A program made the position numbers and the translations under genes. This document shows, in pieces, positions 24,979 through 35,600 of a DNA stretch of 39,596 nucleotides (its first letter is position 1; each line of letters begins with the position of its first letter). The notes under the pieces are model-generated. The model searched no databases. It was given only the letters and a program-made list of their open reading frames with translations, and was not told where the DNA came from. The stretch is taken from contig JAFZDX010000108.1 in the NCBI GenBank assembly GCA_017560985.1, positions 1 to 39,596 of the forward strand, read 5' to 3'. The stretch comes from Oscillospiraceae bacterium (GTDB lineage: Bacteria > Bacillota > Clostridia > Oscillospirales > Ruminococcaceae).

Positions 24979-26550
24979 CTATATTCTTTTAAATATATGT
25001 TTGATAGTATATATAATTCCATTGTCTTTCACACATCTGATACCACCACGGATTTTGCGCGGGATCAATGTAATAAATCGCCCGATTCTAAAAGAAAGGG
25101 AATTTTTTATACCAGCTATTTCAGAAGACAGTTTGTTATTTGTGCGTTCCAATGAACTGCATTTTACACCCAGTCTTTCTGACTCTTTTTTATATTTATT
25201 ATATTCTTTTATTAAGTTTTCGTCTGTACTGCGTTTCAGTTCATCACAGTAACTGCTCAGCTGTGAATTTTGCTTTTTCAGCAGTTCATTTTCTTTTATG
25301 TTTTTTTCAGCTGTTCTGATGTAGCTACCCACGCTGTCCAGCAAACCATAATCATTGCCAGTGAAAATATCCACACCAATAACATTGCTGTCAGTTGTGT
25401 AATTATCTTCAAAAATCATTTTCAACAGCCGGCCATCATTGTCATACACTTCCAACAACTTAGCCAGTTGTATATCATTGCCGTGATTTCCCATATTATC
25501 ATGGCGCAGTCCAATAGCCTGGCTGCCAGGGACATATGCCAGTTTTTCATTGCGTTTTGCCAGCACAACAGGAGTTTCTTTTTTCACCTGCATTATCTTG
25601 AACCACAAATCATCAGCATTTGGTGCTAGCAGTCGGATATTTTCCATATTAAACAGTTCTTTATCCATGCAGTCCGGTGGAAACAATGTACCTCCACCAC
25701 TGGTTGCAAACAGTTGCATTGTCGGATGCCCCAATATGCCTGAAAACTCGTTACCCCATTGCATATATGGTGCAATTTTACCATCGTCATCCATTTTCAT
25801 CAGATGAGTTCTGGCAGCCGAAACAGCATCAGGAAAATGCAGATAGGAAGTTATCAAAGCTTCAACCAACTGCTGGTCATATATAAGATCGTCATCAACC
25901 GTGATAACAATGGCCTTTGGATATTCCTGCATTACATAATAATACTTTTTATGGGAACGCAGGTCTTCTTTACACCATCTGATTTCCAGCCCCAGAGGGA
26001 TATAATCTGTCAGTGACTGTGGCAACTGCTTGTCTGGAAACTGTTCTTCTGCCAGCCAGAGAATAACCCTGTCTGGTTTGAAAGACTGTATAAAAACTGA
26101 ATTCAGTGCCTTGTATACTGTATCAATTCTACCTGGAAAAGTAGTCATTGAAACTATAACCTCCGGCAGATATGAATAGTCTTTTCTTGCCTTTGCCTGC
26201 TGTTTGCATTTTATAATTTTTTCATACAGTTCTATTTCTTCAAAATCTATTTCTGATACATTTAAAAACAGTTTATAGCAGAAGAAAAAGGCTTCAACTT
26301 TTCTGGAAAACACCAGATATCCGGCTGAATCTTTATCCGGAGTACAGGTTTTCAATTCATCAAACAGTTTTTGTGCAATAAACTGCCTGATTATGTTTTT
26401 ATTATCATTATAAAAAGAATATGTCTGCAGCTGTTCATCAAGGAAAATCAGTCTGTCGATTACACTTTCGGTATCTGTTGCTGTAACAGTATACCATTTT
26501 TCCAGATATTCCAATGATAGCTCATTTATTTTTTCACCTGATAAAATCAT
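24979..26550 (-). CDS. GT-A-like glycosyltransferase, first gene of the operon
   Basis: 523 residues. After an N-terminal helical region of about 125 residues, EVIVSMTTFPGRIDTV (about 128-143) and IVITVDDDLIYDQQLV (DDD about 216-218) mark a GT-A-type transferase distinct from the GT2 set. The first resembles the opening of glycosyltransferases that start VSMTTxPxRI; the second is the metal-binding acidic motif. Later ATSGGGTLFPP and NADDLWFKIM look like the acceptor/catalytic region. A coiled coil (about 420-490) and the shared tail (SFRIGRFITLIPRKIRGGI...NGIIYTIK) end it. AAAGGA precedes the ATG. It could be the first or side-branch transferase; the sugar is unknown. Confidence 0.82.
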   Translation of the reverse strand: MILSGEKINELSLEYLEKWYTVTATDTESVIDRLIFLDEQLQTYSFYNDNKNIIRQFIAQKLFDELKTCTPDKDSAGYLVFSRKVEAFFFCYKLFLNVSEIDFEEIELYEKIIKCKQQAKARKDYSYLPEVIVSMTTFPGRIDTVYKALNSVFIQSFKPDRVILWLAEEQFPDKQLPQSLTDYIPLGLEIRWCKEDLRSHKKYYYVMQEYPKAIVITVDDDLIYDQQLVEALITSYLHFPDAVSAARTHLMKMDDDGKIAPYMQWGNEFSGILGHPTMQLFATSGGGTLFPPDCMDKELFNMENIRLLAPNADDLWFKIMQVKKETPVVLAKRNEKLAYVPGSQAIGLRHDNMGNHGNDIQLAKLLEVYDNDGRLLKMIFEDNYTTDSNVIGVDIFTGNDYGLLDSVGSYIRTAEKNIKENELLKKQNSQLSSYCDELKRSTDENLIKEYNKYKKESERLGVKCSSLERTNNKLSSEIAGIKNSLSFRIGRFITLIPRKIRGGIRCVKDNGIIYTIKHIFKRI

Positions 26551-26572
26551 CTGTTTTCCTTTCGAAATCGAT

Positions 26573-26648
26573 AGTATTTATACAAAGTATCTCTCTAATG
26601 AAATACCTTGTATAAATACTACTGAAATAAAATTCAATAGTATTTATA
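26573..26648. promoter_or_regulatory. Three copies of AGTATTTATA around the glycan operon promoter
   Basis: AGTATTTATACAA (26573-26585) is inverted exactly at 26608-26620, and the core AGTATTTATA appears again at 26639-26648. The first pair extends imperfectly to about 18 bp of stem. The inverted copy covers the putative -10, and the third abuts the -35. This suggests an operator array or a structured leader controlling the ten-gene operon. Confidence 0.55.
26609..26637 (-). promoter_or_regulatory. Possible promoter of the ten-gene glycan operon
   Basis: On the minus strand TTGAAT (26632-26637) and TATACA (26609-26614) have 17-base spacing, about 60 bases upstream of the first gene and just downstream of the giant gene's terminator. 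Confidence 0.45.
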
Positions 26649-26651
26649 ACT

Positions 26652-26680
26652 ATACTTCAGGCTTTTTCAGCCTGAAGTAT
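26652..26680 (-). terminator. Terminator of the giant CWB2 gene
   Basis: A 12-bp perfect stem (ATACTTCAGGCT, 26652-26663, with 26669-26680) and 5-base loop lie 12 bases after the stop codon. The following minus-strand sequence (AGTTATAAATACT) is AT-rich without a solid T-run, so some read-through into the glycan operon is possible. Confidence 0.72.
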
Positions 26681-26692
26681 GTTATTTATCAA

Positions 26693-29600
26693 TTACTGAT
26701 ACAGAGTTACTGAAGCAGTATTAAAGATGTCCATTGTTGTAGTATCGTCAATCAGACTTGCACCACCAAGGATGTAACCTTCAGCGATATTGTTTGCGCC
26801 GATGTAAACTTCGGCTGCATTACCCTTACCTGTTTTTGTCAGAATAAGAGGTGCATTAAGGCTCATTGTAAGTGGACCACCAGACAGACCATCTGGGAAG
26901 TTTTCTGCATAAGCCAAGACAGCTACTTTAGGATTTGTAAAGAATCTGTTTGCAATAGCTACTGAAGTTTCATAACGAGATTTACCTTTGATACGTTCAA
27001 CTGTACCATATCGAGCAATCTGTGCTTCAATATTTTCATTTACAGCACCAGTGCCACCAACAATAAAGTATTTAACAGTTGTAAGTGAATCCAGGTATGC
27101 TTTCTGTACATCACTGAGACCTTTTGAGTTATCTACCAGCAGAATTGGTTTACCAACTGCTGATGCAGACAATGAGTCAGCAAAGTTTGCACCTGTTGCC
27201 ACGATAATTTCCTGGTTTGTTACACCAGCTTCTTTCAGGATTTCGATATTTGTTTCATATCTTGTTTTGCCTTTAAGTCTGTGTACGTCATAACCGGAAA
27301 GTGTAGTATCAAGTGATTCAGGAATTGCTCCTGTACCACCCAGAATATATACTTTACCGCCTGGCACCAGGTTTGCATCCAGGTAAGCTTTGATGTCAGC
27401 ATTATTTGTACCACTGGCCATAATGATTGGAGCAGTTTTAACTTTTGCAAGATAGCTGCCTGCCAAAGCGTCAGCAAAGTTTTTACCGTTGGCAATAATT
27501 ACTGTGCTGTATCTGTCGATACCCAGTTTTTCTTTTGTTGCTTTTGCAATTGCAAAGGATGTTTCGTATCTGTTTTTACCTTTGATACGTTCCACCATCG
27601 CATTTGTAACAGGTTCCATATGAACAGCAACTATACCACTTGTATCACCTTCAACACCTTTTGCAGATACTGTAACAACTTTGTAGTAATATGTCTTACC
27701 AGTTTTTGCTGTTGTATCTTTGAAAGAAGTACCAGCTGTAGTTGTAACTTCTGTGTAAGTACCGTCAATTGTTTCTGAACGGTATACCACATATTTACTT
27801 GCGCCGTCAACTTTTGTCCACTGAATTGTTGCAGCTTTTTCATTTGTTACTTTAGCATCTGTCTTGCCTACTGTTGCAGTAGCAGAAACTGTGTTACTGA
27901 ACATAGATTCTGTGCCGTTTGTATACACAAATTTAATACGGTAATAGTATTTTGTATCTGCTGTTGCTTTGCTGTGTACATAATAGGATGTTGTGCTGCC
28001 TACAGTATGCAGTTCTGTGAAGTAATTGCCATCTGTAGAGTAATAGATTCTGTAAGACTTGATTGTTTCATCTGTCAGTGACCATGAAATCTTTGGCTTA
28101 CCGCTTTCGTTAAGACCATTGAATACCAGGTCTGGTCTTGCTGTTTTGGATGAAAGTGAAACTGCATTTGTTTTGTTTACAGATTCATAAATCTTTTCAA
28201 CTCTGTTTTCATCAAGGCCTGCTTTTCTTGTGCCAATCTTGAAGTATGCATTTTTATCTGCTGCTTTGATTGAGAAAGATGTTTCAGTTGTTGTGCCATA
28301 TTCTGTATATGTTTCACCATCAGCTGATTTGTAAATTACATAAGTAACTTCCGGTGCTTTTGCAGCTGTCCACTGCAGTGTAGATGCGCTGCCTTTTGTA
28401 ACAAGTTTAACGTTTGTTGGCAGGTCAGGTCTGATTTCAAAGTACATAGTTGTTGTACCTGCAACAGTACCACGCCATGCAGTATGGTCAACGTTATGTG
28501 CAACCCTTGTAGCATTGAACTGTACAGTAGCTGTACCAACATCTGTGTTATTGCTGATCTTTGTATAGTAGTCAGCGAATGCAGCGCCTGAGCCAGGTTT
28601 TGTCAGAACATAACCATCAGGAGCAACGGCTTTAGTACCTACTGTGATTGGGTTACCTGTGTATGTGTATACATTACCAGTAATAGTAGTGGTAACTTCT
28701 GCCATTTCAATTCTTTCAAAGAAACATACCTTACATACATATGAACCATTAGGCTGAAGCACATATTCATGGCCGGCAGCATCTACTTTATAAACTTTTG
28801 TCGCACCTGATTCAGATGTGTAAGTGTATACCGTTGATGTTACACATGTTTGTGCACTTGTTTCAACAGTTACAGATTCTCTGATACCTGTTTTTGGATC
28901 ATAGTATCTCCATGCACCATCTGTGAAACGGATCCAGCCGTTTTCATTAAAGTTTGCATGGCCTTTTTTATAAATTGCACCGTTAATAAGGTAATATTCA
29001 TTGCCTTTTGCGTCTATATATTCACCTGTAAATGGAGTATGACCGATATTTACGCCATTGTTGCCAAAGTCGTAATACATGCCGTCTTCTGCAACGAAGC
29101 AGATGCCTGTGTATCTTTCTCCGTTGTCATAGTATGCCCAGCCACCATCTGCCATTACCCAACCTTCCGGTACGGAATTAATAAGAGTGTAGCTATCTTT
29201 GAATTCTTTGTATGTATCCATGAAGTGACCACCACGTGGATGTTCTGTGTCAGCATCATTTTCGTATGGATACAGACCAAAGATTTCCTGATTTTCAGGT
29301 TTTGATGAGAATGTGTACAGTGTGCTGGTACCCAGATAAATATCATAACCAATTGTGCCAGTATTAAGAACATTCAGTTTTTTGTCTGCAGACCATTTAG
29401 CGTTATCTTTAGGTGTCAGTTTGATGCCTGTTAAGATGCACAGTGGGTTAGCAGAATCTTCATCAATTGGTTTACCCTGGTCAATCCAGCGCATTTTAAC
29501 TGTAAGTGTATTTGTTGCTTCATCAAATACCAGTTCATCTTTATTGAATTCAAAGTATTCATTTGTTACAACAATATTGCTGTAATCAACATTCATATTG

Positions 29601-32600
29601 GAATCAAATGTGAGTTTAGCCTCAACATTTGTCAGATTGGAGATACGTTCTGCCAACTGAAGCAGGAACTTCCATGCAGATGCACCTTCCAGGTCAGCAC
29701 CTGGCAGCATATATGTCAGGTCTTTCAACTGTGGAGGAATCTGAATCTTGCTCATATCAATAGCGAATGTGTAGGATGTAACCATATCTTTGTTGACATC
29801 CTGAACCATATATACGCCACTGCCTGCATATGCAGAGTTGCTTACTTCTCTTTCAAATGCCAGCTGAGCGTCACCGCCTGTAGCATTATCAAAGTCAAAG
29901 CTTGCTTCGGCTTCGCTGAACATAGCAATATTGATTGTATCTGTAAGAGCTGTATTTGCATTAAGTTTTGCTGTAGCAGTTACTTTTCTCAGGCCAGATG
30001 CTTCGTTACCGATAAAGTCAAAGCCGTTCATTGTACCTGCAGTTTCGTTAGCAACTGTGATAGTAATGTCGTTTTCATTGATAGAAACATCTTTACCATC
30101 ATATACCGCCTTGATTGGCAGTGTGAAAGCTTTACCGTAAATAGTGTTTACACTATCTTTTGTAAAGAAAATGTTGTTAGGTGTTACAACATAGATTTTC
30201 TTCGAACCAACGGATTCACCGTCCAGCATCAGGTTAACTGTTGCTTCACCATTTGCTTTAGCTGTGAATACACCGTCTTCAGAAATTGTGCCAACAGCAT
30301 TATTGCTGATTGCCCATGTTACACCTTTTGGCATATCAACAGCATTACCAGTTGCAGAAACACCTCTTGCTGTCAGCTGTGCTATTGATCCTGCTGTAAG
30401 ATATGTATAATCACTTTCGATTACAGCGTGGTCAAATTCTGTTGAACTTGGAGCTGTGGAAGCAACGTAAATTGATGATGCAACTGAACGTTGCATACCG
30501 TCAGATGGGCTATTAATAACTGAAAGTTCAGTTGTACCTGGCTGTTTTGCAACAAATGTTGTAGAACCGCCACCGTCAAGGTTGATAGCCTGCCAGCAAC
30601 CTGCATCCAGCATAATCTGGGCTATTTCGATAGCTGCAGCACCTGCAGAACCACCACCGTTATCATGCTGACGACCGTCAATAGCCAGCAATACTACTTT
30701 ACCGGTTTTTGTAATACCAATAGCTGTTCTTGGCGCACGGTCATTAAAATAATTGGAATTTGCTGTAATATGTATCTTACCATCTTTTACAAGACGTGTA
30801 CCGAAGGAACTGATAGCTTCCATCAGTTCGCCATTGGCCAACAGTTTGTTATATTCACTTCTTGTGCCGATTATAGCTGTACCGTCTTTCTTCATACCAA
30901 AGAAGTCAGCATTGAATGTTTTGTTTGTATGAACTACTGTTCCTTCCATAACCAGCAAGTCACTTGGTTCGCCAGTGTTCATATTAAAGCCCGTACCATT
31001 TACAGCTGCAATTACATTGAAGTTTGGAATGTATCTGTCAGATGTTGGGTCACTGTGGTTTGCCTGGGCGGCATTTGCCTGGTCAAGAACACGTTTCATG
31101 CCCCAGTCAACTTCACTGTAATTTTTACCCTGTGAAATAAATGGGTCATTGTCTTTGTAGTTTACATAAACAGAAACATCGTTTCTTGTTACATCAGCAG
31201 TTGCAATATAATAGTCAAGACGTTTGCCGTCTGCTGTTGTAGCGTTGAGAACTTTCTGGGTAACACCAGGAGCCAGTTCAGAAGTTACAGTGTTGTAAAC
31301 TTCTACATAAGGGTTTTTCTGGTCATCTATCCAGTCACCTGCCAGTTTGCACAGATAGTCTGCAACTACATAACAGGCTGCTTTTCTCATATTGTTGATG
31401 TCGGATGCTGTATTTTCAAATACACGTGTGCTTTCCAGTGTGGAAACAACACTGTTTGCAACATATTCGTTATAAACTGTGCTGCGCACATCACTGCGCA
31501 GTGATACACCGCCCAGTCTGTGCTGGAGGAAGTATTCTGCACGGTATTCATTTGTCAATGAAACTGTCATATAACCTGCGAACAGCTGTGTAAGTGTACC
31601 ATTTGTATATTCGCGGTTTTTCAGTTCATTGAAAATGTAGAAACCATCCAAGTCGCCATCGATGTCTGTCTGGCTGAATGTGCCTTCCAGTTCACCATCA
31701 ACGTTAAGAGTTGGGTTATATGTTGCAAGGAGATCATCTTTTTCCCAAAGGAAGATTTTTTCTCTTATTTCGTCAACCAGCTGTTCAACTGTTTTGCCTT
31801 TTGCATCAATATGACAGTTATCTGCTGCTGTCAGCAGGTCAACTGTATCACCTGCCCAACCAGCAACGTCAGCATGGTTCATGCTTTCTTTGTTTGTGTA
31901 GCTGATATCCAGTGTACCAAATACATGGCCAATATCAGCTTTCTGTCCGTTAGGGAGATTGAATTCAGTCAGGTTTTTAAGGCCTGTAACTTTCATCATC
32001 TGTTTATAATCTTCTACGCCTTCATTCTGTTTTGCTTCGTAATCTTTTACAAACTTGGCAAATTTTTCATCTTCAACACCGCAGAATGCCTGCCATGACA
32101 TAGAATTGTATCTGAATACACCTGTACGGATATATTTGATTACCAGTTCTTCTGCAGACAGTTTTGAATAGTTGCTCTTAAGATATTCTGTTGCCAGATT
32201 TTCAAGAATAGCAAGGTTTTCAATAAAGTCGTCAAAATTATCAATTATAGCTGCACCCAGTGCAGGAATTGGTTTATATGTGGAATAGAAACAGTCTTCA
32301 GGGTCGCGTACGCATCTTTCATACTCTTCCCAACCTGCATCTTCATATGTAGGGGCCTGTGCAGGTACTTTTACCAGTTTATGGCCCAGAGCAGGTTCCA
32401 CTACCTGTTCTTCTTCTTTACAGATAGCACAGATATATGTTGTCAAACCATCTTCTTCACATGTTGGTTCTGCATCAATTCTACCATTGTCATAGTCTAT
32501 ATCATGACCAAGGGCTGGAATTTCTTCCTGTGCAACCAGTACTTCTTCACATACTTCACAGTGTTTACCTTCTGTAAGGCCTGTTTCTGTACATGTTGCT

Positions 32601-35600
32601 TCTACAGCCTGGTCAATCACTTCTGTATGACCAAGTGCTGGAATTTCTTCCTGTGCTGTCAGTGTTTCATCACAAACAGAACAGTGTTTACCTTCTGTAA
32701 GACCTGTTTCTGTACATGTTGGGTCTACTGCTTTATCAATCACTTCTGTATGACCAAGTGCTGGAATTTCTCTCTGTGCAATAAGAACTGTACCACAGTC
32801 ATCACAGTGTTTACCTTCTGTAAGGCCTTCTTCTGTACATGTTGGGTCTACTGCAATATCTTCCACAACGTTGTGGGCGGTTTTGTCTATAAATTCCTGT
32901 GCAACCAGCACTCTGTTACAAACAGAACAGTGTTTGCCTTCTGTAAGACCTGTAGATTTACATGTTGGTTCTACAGCTTCATCAATTACTTCTGTATGGC
33001 CCAGGACTGGAATTTCTTCCTGTGCTACCAGTACTTTTTTACATTCTGAACAGTGGCTGCCTTCTGTATAACCTACAGCTTCACATGTTGGGGCAACTGC
33101 TTCATCAATTACTTCTGTGTGGCCTGTTGCTTCGATAACTATCTGTGGAACAATATCTTCACCACATACTGAACATTTCTGGCCTTCTGTAAGACCATCT
33201 TCTGTACATGTTGCTTTCACAGCAGGAACGGCTACTTTAGAATGGCCTTTTGATTCAATACCAATCTGTTCAACAGTTACTACACCACAAACAGAACAGT
33301 GTTTACCTTCTGTCAAACCTGTCTGTGTACATGTTGCTTCTACTGCTTCGTCAATTACTTCTGTATGGCCCAGGGCTGGAATTTCTTCCTGTGCTACCAG
33401 TACTTCTTTACATGTTGAACAGTGACTGCCAACTTTATAGCCTGGTTCAATGCATGTTGGATCAACTGCTTCGTCAGTTACTTCTGTATGGCCCAGAGCA
33501 TCAACTGTTTCCTGTGCTTTCAGTGTTTCACCACAAGCAGAACAGTGTTTGCCTTCTGTAAGACCTGTCTGTGTACATGTTGGTGCTACTGCTTCATCAA
33601 TCACTTCTGTATGGCCCAGAGCACTAACTTCTCCAGGAATGATAATCACAGTATTACATGCTGTACATTCCAGACCTTCTGTAAGACCTGTCTGTGTACA
33701 TGTCGGTGCTACTGCTGGAATAACTTTTGCAGTACCAGCATGATTTGTAGCAGGAACTGTTTTCTGTGCTGTCACTGTTTCGCCGCAAACAGAACAGTGT
33801 GTGCCTTCTGTCAAACCTGTCTGTGTACATGTTGGTGCTACTGCCGCATCAATTACTTCTGTATGACCCAAGGCTGCGACTACATCCTGTTTTGCAACTT
33901 CTTTACCACAGTTACCACAGTAGGCACCTATTGTAAGACCTGTCTGTGTACATGTTGGTGCTACTGCTGGGATAGTTACAGTATTATGTGGTATTACATC
34001 CACAGCTGTCTGTACAACCAGCACTTTGTTACAAACAGAACAGTGTTTACCTTCTGTCAAACCTGTTTGTGTACATGTTGGTGCTACTGCTTCATCAATT
34101 ACTTCTGTATGACCCAGTGAGTCAACTACTGTCTGTGCAATTTTATAGTCACAACGTGAGCAGTGCTCACCTTCTGTAAGACCTGTTTCTGTACATGTCG
34201 GGGCTACTGCTGCGTCCACAATAATATCATGGCCCAGAGCAGGAGCTGTTTCCAATGTTTCTTTTTCGCCACAAGCGGTACATTCACGAACAACTGCTTC
34301 GCCATCTTCTGTACATGTTGGGGCTTTGCCTTCAACAGTTGTCCATTTATGACCAGCCGGGATAGTTTCCTGTTCAACCAGAGTTACATTACATACAGAA
34401 CAGTATTTACCTTCTGTAAGACCGTTTGTTGTACATGTTGCTTCATAGCCATCAACAGTTACTTCCGTATGGCCCAGAGCATCAACTGTTTCCTGTGCTT
34501 TCAGTGTTTCACCACAAACAGAACAGTGTTTACCTTCTGTCAAACCTGTCTGTGTACATGTTGGGGCTACTGCTGCATCAATTACTTCTGTGTGACCAAG
34601 AGCTGCAACTTCTGTAGGGACAGTAAGTACAGTATCACAAGCTGTACATTCCAGACCTTCTGTGAGACCTGTGTCTGTACATGTTGGGGCTACTGCTGGG
34701 ATAACCTGTGTTGTACCCACATGGTTTGTAGCAGGAACTGTTTCCTGTGCTGTCAACACTTCACCACAAGCAGAACAGTGTTTGCCTTCTGTAAGACCTG
34801 TCTGTGTACATGTTGGTGCTACTGCTGCATCAATTACTTCTGTATGACCTGTTGCAGGAATAGTTTCCATGCCACTGAGCACTGTTCCACAAACTGAACA
34901 TTTTTCACCTGCTTCATTACCAGGCTGTGTACATGTTGGGGCTACTGGAGCAACAACTGCTGGAGTATGATTTTTAAATGGGATTGATTCTGTTGTACGT
35001 GATAATTCAGTTTTACATACTGTACATTTAACAACAGAATCATAGCTACCTGTCTGTGTACATGTTGAATCTATTTTATTTTCTTCAACTGCTGTACCAG
35101 CTTTATGTCCAGGAGCTTCGGTTACAATTATAGTTTCGCGGGAAAGTTCTTCTTTACATACATTACATCTTGCAACCAGATCATAGCTTTCTGGTATTGT
35201 ACATGTAAGAGCAATCTCATTTTCAATAGTTGGTCTGCCTTTTACATGGCTTTTCTTTGCAATAGATTCTGTTCTTGTATGGATAGAATCATTTGTACAT
35301 GTAAATGTTCTTACCCCTTCTTCGGAACATGTTGCAGGTTTTGTAACAAGACCAGTGTTCCATTTATGGCCCAGGGCAGGGATAACTTTCTGTGTTGTAC
35401 CAGCTGTACAGCCAGGGTTCTGACATTTTTCACCTGCTGTCAAACCATCTGCTTCACAGGTTGGAGGTACAGCTTCCAGAACCATCATATTATGTCCCAA
35501 TAGTGGGATTACTTCCTGTTTAACCAGCTCTGTTTTACATAATGAACAGATTTCACCATCAGAAATACCTGATTCTGTACATGTGGCTGGTTTACCTGTC

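Noticed and set aside
32381..34897. Long Cys/Phe-rich open frames on the plus strand inside the giant gene
   Set aside because: They are antisense shadows of the 123-bp coding repeats; they lack ribosome sites, and the minus-strand frame continues through them with clear domains.
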